From positions 1 through 12,286 of the forward strand of contig CAZWFE010000056.1 of NCBI GenBank assembly GCA_964633145.1: a stretch of DNA of 12,286 nucleotides. Reading direction: 5' to 3'. Position 1 is the first letter of the stretch. Each line of letters begins with the position of its first letter. Made by a program: the position numbers and the translations under genes. Origin of the DNA: CAJXSD01 sp964633145 (lineage in GTDB: Bacteria > Pseudomonadota > Alphaproteobacteria > Rhodobacterales > Rhodobacteraceae). Positions 6,936-12,286 of this stretch are shown here, piece after piece. Below the pieces are notes generated by a model. That model made no database searches, was not told the origin of the DNA, and saw only the letters and a program-made list of their open reading frames with translations.

Positions 6936-6975
6936 AAAAGCCAAAATGGCATTTTATAAAACAGGGAGATTGGGC

Positions 6976-9450
6976 ATGGCCGCAGATGAGGTGAACCCAG
7001 AGAAACTTGAAATTGCGGATGAATTGATCGCCGAACGGCGGGCCGAGGCCCCCGGCGAGACGCCAGAGGACATGACCCCTTGGCAACGTCCCATCACAGC
7101 TGTGATTGATGTGATCAACTATCGGGCGGGGCAGATCATATCATTACTGATGATCCCACTGATCGTGGTCGTCGTGTTCGAGGTGTTATCGCGTAACTCG
7201 TTCACGATCTTGGCGAATGCAGGCTTTGAAGAGTTTGCACGCTCGCTTGGATTGGGGCCAACGCTATGGGTTTATGATACCAGCCGCATGCTTGCGGGTG
7301 TTTTGTTCATGGCGGCTGCGGGCTATGGCCTGATGCGCGGTGTTCATATTCGTGCCGATTTTTTGTATCGCAACTGGTCTGACAAAACGCAAGCGACCGT
7401 CGATGCGGCGCTTTATCTGTTGTTCTTTATGCCATCCATGATCTTTTTCACTGTGGTGTCGGCACAATTTTGGTGGCTGGCCTATTCCACCGGTGAAACG
7501 ATGCAAATCGACAGCGCATGGGGTCCATTGTTGTGGCCTGCGCGTACTGCGATGCCGATTGGTGGTTTCTTGTTAATGTTGCAAGGCCTGCCCGAAATTT
7601 TCCGCGCGTTCCATAAAATGGGTAAGGTGCGCGAACGGTTTTTCGTGCGGTTGTTGCCCGTCTATCTGATCGCCCTGCTCTGGCTGGTTTTGGCCGTGTT
7701 TACACCTGATTTGGTGCCCGGCGGCGAATGGTTTACGGACTTGATGAAAGCGCGTCCAAACCTGTCCAAACCAACCATTGGTTTGATCATGCTCGGTGCC
7801 ATGTTGTTCGTGATTTTCATCGGCTTTCCGATTTCGTTTACCTTGATTTTCTTGGGCTTTGTGTTCGGGATTTGGGGCGCGAATTTCAAACTGACAACGC
7901 TGTTGATGACGCTGAACACGAACTCAACAATGCTAAACGATCAGTTGATGGCTGTTCCTTTGTTCGTCTTAATGGGCATCGTGATGGAGGCCGCCGGCCT
8001 GATGGAGCGTTTGTTTGCATCCATTCAAATGATTATGGCCCGTGTGCGTGGCGCGTTGTTTATCGCCGTCTTGATCGTATCAACCATTTTCGCCGCCGCC
8101 ACGGGCATCGTGGGCGCATCGGTCACATTGCTGGGTATTATGGCCGGCGCCACGATGAGCCGGTCCGGCTACAACGTCCAACTGGCCGCAGGCACGATCA
8201 CCGCAGGTGGAACATTGGGCATTCTGATCCCACCGTCGATCATGTTGATTGTTATGGGACCCGTGCTTGAGGTATCTACGCTGGACTTGTTCCGCGGGGC
8301 CTTTATTCCTGGTGCGCTATTGGCGTCATTATACCTGATCTATACGCTTGGGCGGTGTTGGATTAACCCTGAACTGGGCCCCATCCTGTCAGAAGAAGAT
8401 CAGCCAGATACGTCAAAATACTATGGCGCCGAGGTTGCATTGATTTGCTTGGGCGTATTGACGCTATGTCGTATATTCGGCCTAGGCGTCGGGGGCGCAT
8501 TTGCCAACCTGATGCCATTTGGTGGATTTGTCGTCATGGTGATTGCAACTGCAATCGCATACGCAGCGTTCCGCAGCCTGAAGGTGTTGCAAATTGTAAT
8601 GCCAATCGCGGTGGTATTCCATATTTACATGGTATTTGCCAACTATGACCCAGCAGCTGGCATGTCCATTATGTCAATCGTTCTAGCCGTGTTTATGGTT
8701 TTGCTGGGCTATCTTAGCCGATCCATTTACGCAGCAGATGCAGCAGATTCATTTTATTTCTCGGACCTTTGGACTGAATTCTTTGCTGGATTGATGCCGC
8801 CAACAATTTTGATTTCCTTTGCATTGGGATCGATCCTGCTAGGTTTTGCCACCCCTGCCGAAGCAGCGGCTATGGGCGCATTCGGTTCAATCCTGCTATC
8901 GATTGGCTATGGCAAATTCACAATGCCAAGCTTTGCCGACAGTTTGATCAAAGCCTTGGAAATCACCGTTCTGATCATGTTCTTGGTTGCGGCTTCAAAC
9001 TTCTTTGGTGCGCAGTTCAGTGCATTGGGAACACCCAAGATGATGACCGAACTGCTGTTGGGTTTGGATATGTCGCCCTATATGATCCTGTTGTTGGTCA
9101 TGGCATTAATATTCCTGCTGGGCTGGCCGTTGGAATGGGTCCCGATTGTGTTGATCGTTGTTCCCATCCTGCTGCCCACCGTCGAAGCGTTAGAGGTCTA
9201 TGGCCTAAGCCGCTATGACATGATGGTGTGGTTCGGTATTTTGGTTGCGGTGAATTTGCAAACCGCGTGGCTGTCGCCGCCCGTTGCATTGTCAGCCTAT
9301 TTCCTGAAAGGCGTTGTACCGAACTGGGATCTGAAAGACATCTATCTAGGGATGATGCAATTCATGGTGGTCCAACTGTTTGGTTTGGCGTTGCTGTTCA
9401 TGTTCCCGCAACTTGTTTTGTGGTTGCCAGCTGTAATGTCAGGGAACTAA
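6976..9450 (+). CDS. TRAP transporter fused permease, DctQ-DctM type
   Basis: This inner-membrane protein carries both TRAP membrane subunits in one 824-residue chain and drives uptake with a Na+ or H+ gradient. After a charged cytoplasmic tail (1-38) comes the DctQ part (about 40-250, roughly five hydrophobic segments) with the HIRADFLY motif. The DctM part follows from about 265. It includes FPISFTL, the repeat motif around VGASVTLLGIMAG, GTLGILIPPS (412-421), the second-half motif FATPAEAAAMG (Thr626-Glu629), and WPLEWVPIVLIVVPILLP near the end. An additional stretch of about 120 residues with around four hydrophobic segments (about 485-595) separates the two DctM halves; an ordinary DctM lacks it. 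ATG 6976 is chosen because AGGGAG sits seven bases upstream; an in-frame ATG at 6946 has no such site. It works with the preceding binding protein. Confidence 0.92.
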   Translation: MAADEVNPEKLEIADELIAERRAEAPGETPEDMTPWQRPITAVIDVINYRAGQIISLLMIPLIVVVVFEVLSRNSFTILANAGFEEFARSLGLGPTLWVYDTSRMLAGVLFMAAAGYGLMRGVHIRADFLYRNWSDKTQATVDAALYLLFFMPSMIFFTVVSAQFWWLAYSTGETMQIDSAWGPLLWPARTAMPIGGFLLMLQGLPEIFRAFHKMGKVRERFFVRLLPVYLIALLWLVLAVFTPDLVPGGEWFTDLMKARPNLSKPTIGLIMLGAMLFVIFIGFPISFTLIFLGFVFGIWGANFKLTTLLMTLNTNSTMLNDQLMAVPLFVLMGIVMEAAGLMERLFASIQMIMARVRGALFIAVLIVSTIFAAATGIVGASVTLLGIMAGATMSRSGYNVQLAAGTITAGGTLGILIPPSIMLIVMGPVLEVSTLDLFRGAFIPGALLASLYLIYTLGRCWINPELGPILSEEDQPDTSKYYGAEVALICLGVLTLCRIFGLGVGGAFANLMPFGGFVVMVIATAIAYAAFRSLKVLQIVMPIAVVFHIYMVFANYDPAAGMSIMSIVLAVFMVLLGYLSRSIYAADAADSFYFSDLWTEFFAGLMPPTILISFALGSILLGFATPAEAAAMGAFGSILLSIGYGKFTMPSFADSLIKALEITVLIMFLVAASNFFGAQFSALGTPKMMTELLLGLDMSPYMILLLVMALIFLLGWPLEWVPIVLIVVPILLPTVEALEVYGLSRYDMMVWFGILVAVNLQTAWLSPPVALSAYFLKGVVPNWDLKDIYLGMMQFMVVQLFGLALLFMFPQLVLWLPAVMSGN

Positions 9451-9453
9451 GCC

Positions 9454-10515
9454 ATGAATACACAACGTAGCACGCTGTCCTATCTTAAGTGGCCCATATT
9501 AACCACTGTGATTGGACTAAGCTTATCAGGGTGGCTAGGATGGGCCACCCAGGGCAATATGTCGGCTGTGATATCATTTCTAATTGTTGGTGCTGTTTTG
9601 GCCGCTTTGGAAATTGCACTGTCTTTCGACAATGCAATCGTGAACGCCAACAAGCTGGTGGAAATGACACCTGTTTGGCAGCGTCGTTTTTTGACTTGGG
9701 GGATCTTGATCGCTGTCTTTGGAATGCGGATCGTTTTTCCATTGATTATCGTGGCCGTATTTGCCTGGATCAATCCATTTGCGGCAATGCATTTGGCGTT
9801 GTCCAATCCCGACGAATATTCGCGTATCATCGGTCAGGCCCATGGTCCTATTTCAGCCTTTGGCGGTACATTTTTGATGATGGTCGCCCTGAAATTTTTT
9901 ATCGACGAGGATAAATCTGTCGATTGGATCGCAGGGTTGGAACGCCAGCTGCGCAAATGGGGATCGATCCGTGGATTTGAAATCGCCTTTGTCCTAGCGA
10001 TTGTCATGGTGATGTCAAAATTGATCCCTGCAGCAGATGTATCAGCATTTTTGGCCTCTGCGGTTATGGGATTATTGACCTTTACCTTGGTGGACGGTTT
10101 GGGGAATTATCTGGATGACATCGCAGGTTCAACCGCTCAGGTCGGTGCCAAAGCGGGCTTGGGTGCATTTCTATACCTAGAGGTTTTGGATGCCAGTTTT
10201 TCCTTTGATGGGGTGATCGGGGCGTTTGCGCTGACCACCAATATTTTGCTGATCGCCATCGGTTTGGGAATTGGTGCAATGTATGTGCGATCGATGACCA
10301 TCATGCTGGTCGAAAAAGGCACCTTGGCCGAATTCCGTTATCTGGAACATGGTGCGTTCTATTCTATCTTTGCGCTGTCGATTGTGATGTTTTTGCAGTC
10401 TTTGACGCATGTGCATGAATTGATTACCGGCGGCGTTGGCATGGCTTTGATTGGATTGTCGTTTTACGCATCGGTTCGCCACCGCAAACATGAACAACAA
10501 ACGAATGCTAGCTAG
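9454..10515 (+). CDS. DUF475 / TerC-like integral membrane protein
   Basis: This 353-residue polytopic membrane protein belongs to the DUF475 family, related to TerC/YkoY-type proteins. It contains two related acidic membrane motifs, a sign of inverted duplicated halves: LEIALSFDNAIVNANKL (Glu53, Asp59, Asn60) and LEVLDASFSFDGVIGAFAL (Glu243, Asp246, Asp252). About eight hydrophobic segments are visible, with a charged cytoplasmic loop KFFIDEDKSVDW in between. TerC relatives are linked to Mn2+ or Ca2+ export and to metal supply for secreted proteins; the acidic motifs could bind a metal ion. It starts 3 nt after the permease stop with AGGGA eight bases upstream, inside the end of the permease gene, so translation is probably coupled to the TRAP permease. 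Why a metal-type transporter should accompany this TRAP system is unknown. Confidence 0.85.
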   Translation: MNTQRSTLSYLKWPILTTVIGLSLSGWLGWATQGNMSAVISFLIVGAVLAALEIALSFDNAIVNANKLVEMTPVWQRRFLTWGILIAVFGMRIVFPLIIVAVFAWINPFAAMHLALSNPDEYSRIIGQAHGPISAFGGTFLMMVALKFFIDEDKSVDWIAGLERQLRKWGSIRGFEIAFVLAIVMVMSKLIPAADVSAFLASAVMGLLTFTLVDGLGNYLDDIAGSTAQVGAKAGLGAFLYLEVLDASFSFDGVIGAFALTTNILLIAIGLGIGAMYVRSMTIMLVEKGTLAEFRYLEHGAFYSIFALSIVMFLQSLTHVHELITGGVGMALIGLSFYASVRHRKHEQQTNAS

Positions 10516-10635
10516 GGATGATACCAAATATCCAAAAAGACGATTGATTTGGCTTTCTTTCCAGATACGATAGCGCACAACCGTCATAAGAACGGGGCAC
10601 TTCGTGTCATAATCGCTTAGGGAGGGCATAAACAT
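10516..10635 (+). other. Intergenic spacer between DUF475 gene and soeA-like gene
   Basis: This 120-base gap contains a weak possible terminator: CCAAAT (10524-10529) and ATTTGG (10547-10552) with a 17-base loop, followed by CTTTCTTT. Near its end is a strong ribosome binding site, AGGGAGGG (10619-10626), nine bases before the next start. A short GGCAC-TTC-GTGTC stem (one G-U) lies near 10600. I find no convincing -35/-10 pair. Whether the soeA-like gene has its own promoter or is read through from the TRAP cluster cannot be decided. Confidence 0.4.
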
Positions 10636-12286
10636 ATGCAACCAAACGTCGATACATCGCCCAAGGTGTCCGATGAAATCCGCAAAACCACATGTTATAT
10701 GTGCGCTTGCCGATGCGGGATCAACGTCCACCTAAAAGATGGCAAAGTCGCCTATATCGAAGGGAACCGTGACCACCCCGTAAACCAAGGTGTTTTGTGT
10801 GCCAAAGGATCGGCAGGCATCATGCAGGTCACCGCCCCGTCACGTCTGCGCGCGCCATTAAAACGGGTGGGCGAACGCGGATCGGGCGAATTCCAAGAAA
10901 TTTCGTGGGACGAGGCGCTGCAAATTGCAACCGATTGGCTGCGCCCGTTGCGCGAAACAGCCCCAGAAAAATTGGCGTTTTTTACGGGCCGCGATCAATC
11001 TCAATCCTTTACCGGATTATGGGCGCAAATGTTTGGCACCCCCAATTTCGCAGCACATGGCGGATTTTGCAGCGTGAATATGGCCACCGCTGGTATTTAC
11101 ACCATGGGTGGGGCGTTTTGGGAATTTGGCCAGCCTGACTGGGATCACACAAAATTATTCATGCTGTTTGGCGTCGCCGAAGATCATGACAGCAACCCCA
11201 TCAAAATGGGGATTGGCAAAATCAAACAACGCGGCGCGCGCGTGATTGGGGTAAACCCCATTCGCTCGGGCTATAACGCGGTGGCCGATGATTGGGTGGG
11301 CATCACACCTGGCACAGACGGGCGGTTCATACTGTCGCTGATTTATTGTTTGATTGAGGCTGGTAAAATCGATCTGCCCTATCTGGCGCGGTTTACCAAT
11401 GCGCCAGTTTTGGTGGATCCCGACACGGGCCTGTTCCTGCGTGATGATACAGGCAAACCATTGATCATTGATCGCAACACCAAAACCGTCGTGCCCTTTG
11501 ATCACCAAGGCGCCGACCCTGATATCCGTGGCACGCATAACGGTGCGGGCACGGTATTTACCAAGATGATCGAACATTTCTTGGTTCCCGAAAACGCCCC
11601 CGAGGCGGTGGCCGATATCTGTGGTATTTCCGCAAAACGCATCCGCACCTTGGCCGCCGAATTGGCGCATGTTGCCTTTGATCAGGAAATTCGCCTGCCG
11701 CGCAAATGGACCGATTTCCGCGGGCATGAATACGACGAAATGATTGGACGCCCCGTCGCAATCCATGCCATGCGCGGGATTTCCGCCCATGGCAACGGGT
11801 TTCAAACCTGCCGCGCGCTGCATGTCTTGCAGATCATTTTGGGGTCTGTGGAAACACCCGGCGGGTTCAGGTTCAAACCCCCCTACCCCAAACCGTCGGA
11901 AATTCACCCCAAACCGCATGGCGACGCGACACCCAATGCCCCACTGAACGGCCCACATTTGGGTTTTGTCCACGGGCCAGAGGATTTGTTAATCGACGAA
12001 AACGGTCAACCCAAGCGCATCGACAAAGCGTTCACTTGGGAAAACCCGATGTCGGCGCATGGTTTGATGCATATGGTCATATCAAACGCGCATGCGGGTG
12101 ATCCTTATAAAATTGATACATTATTCATGTATATGGCCAATATGAGCTGGAACAGCTCTATGAACACCAGTTCCGTCATGGATATGTTGACCGATCGCGA
12201 CGAAAATGGCGACTATGTCATTCCGCGCATTATCTATTCCGATGCCTATAGTTCGGAAATGGTGGCCTATGCCGATTTGATCCTGC
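10636..12286 (+). CDS. soeA: Molybdopterin oxidoreductase, SoeA-like sulfite dehydrogenase catalytic subunit (3' end outside window)
   Basis: SoeA is the molybdenum bis-MGD subunit of SoeABC, a cytoplasm-facing sulfite:quinone oxidoreductase that oxidises sulfite to sulfate and passes electrons to quinone. The visible 550 codons are just over half of a family member of about 950-1000 residues. The N-terminal [4Fe-4S] motif is C20-x2-C23-x3-C27-x27-C55, within TTCYMCACRCGI and GVLCAKG. TGRDQSQ and HGGFCSVNMATAG follow, with Cys145 as the probable Mo ligand, as in the Psr/Phs/Ttr/Soe branch. Then come FGVAEDHDSNPIK, the cofactor segment RGARVIGVNPIRSGY, and TPGTDGRF. There is no twin-arginine signal, in keeping with cytoplasmic SoeA and unlike periplasmic PsrA/PhsA. 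ATG 10636 is fixed by AGGGAGGG. soeB (FeS) and soeC (membrane anchor) should follow outside the window. A related tetrathionate or polysulfide enzyme is possible but less likely. Confidence 0.82.
   Translation, partial: MQPNVDTSPKVSDEIRKTTCYMCACRCGINVHLKDGKVAYIEGNRDHPVNQGVLCAKGSAGIMQVTAPSRLRAPLKRVGERGSGEFQEISWDEALQIATDWLRPLRETAPEKLAFFTGRDQSQSFTGLWAQMFGTPNFAAHGGFCSVNMATAGIYTMGGAFWEFGQPDWDHTKLFMLFGVAEDHDSNPIKMGIGKIKQRGARVIGVNPIRSGYNAVADDWVGITPGTDGRFILSLIYCLIEAGKIDLPYLARFTNAPVLVDPDTGLFLRDDTGKPLIIDRNTKTVVPFDHQGADPDIRGTHNGAGTVFTKMIEHFLVPENAPEAVADICGISAKRIRTLAAELAHVAFDQEIRLPRKWTDFRGHEYDEMIGRPVAIHAMRGISAHGNGFQTCRALHVLQIILGSVETPGGFRFKPPYPKPSEIHPKPHGDATPNAPLNGPHLGFVHGPEDLLIDENGQPKRIDKAFTWENPMSAHGLMHMVISNAHAGDPYKIDTLFMYMANMSWNSSMNTSSVMDMLTDRDENGDYVIPRIIYSDAYSSEMVAYADLIL

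Noticed and set aside
6946..6975. Upstream ATG of the TRAP permease
   Set aside because: No ribosome binding site precedes it, while the ATG at 6976 has AGGGAG seven bases upstream; the ten extra residues would be encoded by the leader and that binding site.
7728..8270. Plus-strand open frame of 180 codons inside the TRAP permease
   Set aside because: Out-of-frame shadow, rich in His, Arg and Asp; the DctM frame explains this stretch fully.
10177..10731. Minus-strand open frame of 184 codons across the DUF475/soeA gap
   Set aside because: Overlaps the ends of two real genes, lacks a ribosome binding site and any recognisable domain.
11155..11973. Minus-strand open frame of 272 codons inside the soeA-like gene
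   Set aside because: Antisense shadow of a strongly recognised molybdoenzyme; no family motifs of its own.
1..12286. CRISPR array, insertion sequence, prophage or toxin-antitoxin/defence system
   Set aside because: No regularly spaced repeats, transposase, integrase or defence-type genes were seen on either strand; all large frames belong to metabolic, transport or regulatory families.

Overview
The window looks like chromosomal DNA of an alphaproteobacterium, most likely a marine Rhodobacterales (Roseobacter-type) organism. This rests on the gene set: a MatB-type malonyl-CoA synthetase, an IclR-controlled GMC flavoprotein with a TRAP transporter, and a cytoplasmic SoeA-type molybdoenzyme. 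Strong AGGGAGG-like ribosome binding sites and an intermediate base composition are compatible with this. The assignment is inferred from gene families, not from a marker gene. I see no tRNA, rRNA, CRISPR array, insertion sequence or phage gene.

Left part (1-3912): dusA (tRNA-dihydrouridine synthase A, minus strand) lies just downstream of a 77-codon remnant of a GntR/FCD regulator (minus strand). About 230 bases further on, the divergent matB (malonyl-CoA synthetase, plus strand) begins. Elsewhere MatB genes are controlled by a GntR/FCD regulator (MatR), so the remnant may be a decayed matR. No malonyl-CoA decarboxylase is present beside matB. matB converges on an iclR-family regulator gene, with a hairpin at the junction of the two stop codons.

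Central part (3912-10515): the iclR gene is divergent from a plus-strand cluster: GMC flavin oxidoreductase, TRAP solute-binding protein, fused DctQM TRAP permease, and a DUF475/TerC-like membrane protein. A sharp inverted repeat in the divergent promoter region is the probable IclR-family operator. A second near-palindrome precedes the binding-protein gene. A strong terminator-like hairpin follows the binding-protein gene, then a palindrome-rich leader before the permease; this suits high expression of the binding protein and lower expression of the permease. The DUF475 gene starts 3 nt after the permease stop, so it is probably co-translated with the transporter.

Right part (10636-12286, open at the edge): the first 550 codons of a molybdopterin oxidoreductase resembling SoeA, the catalytic subunit of the cytoplasmic sulfite:quinone oxidoreductase. 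It has the N-terminal [4Fe-4S] cysteines, a probable molybdenum-ligating cysteine and no Tat signal.

Working model (inference): IclR senses a small organic acid or sulfonate, the TRAP system imports it, and the GMC enzyme oxidises an alcohol group on it. If the substrate is a hydroxy-sulfonate such as isethionate, the downstream SoeA enzyme would dispose of the released sulfite. No enzyme that cleaves the C-S bond lies inside the window, so this remains a hypothesis. The DUF475 protein locked to the transporter is the least explained part of the cluster.
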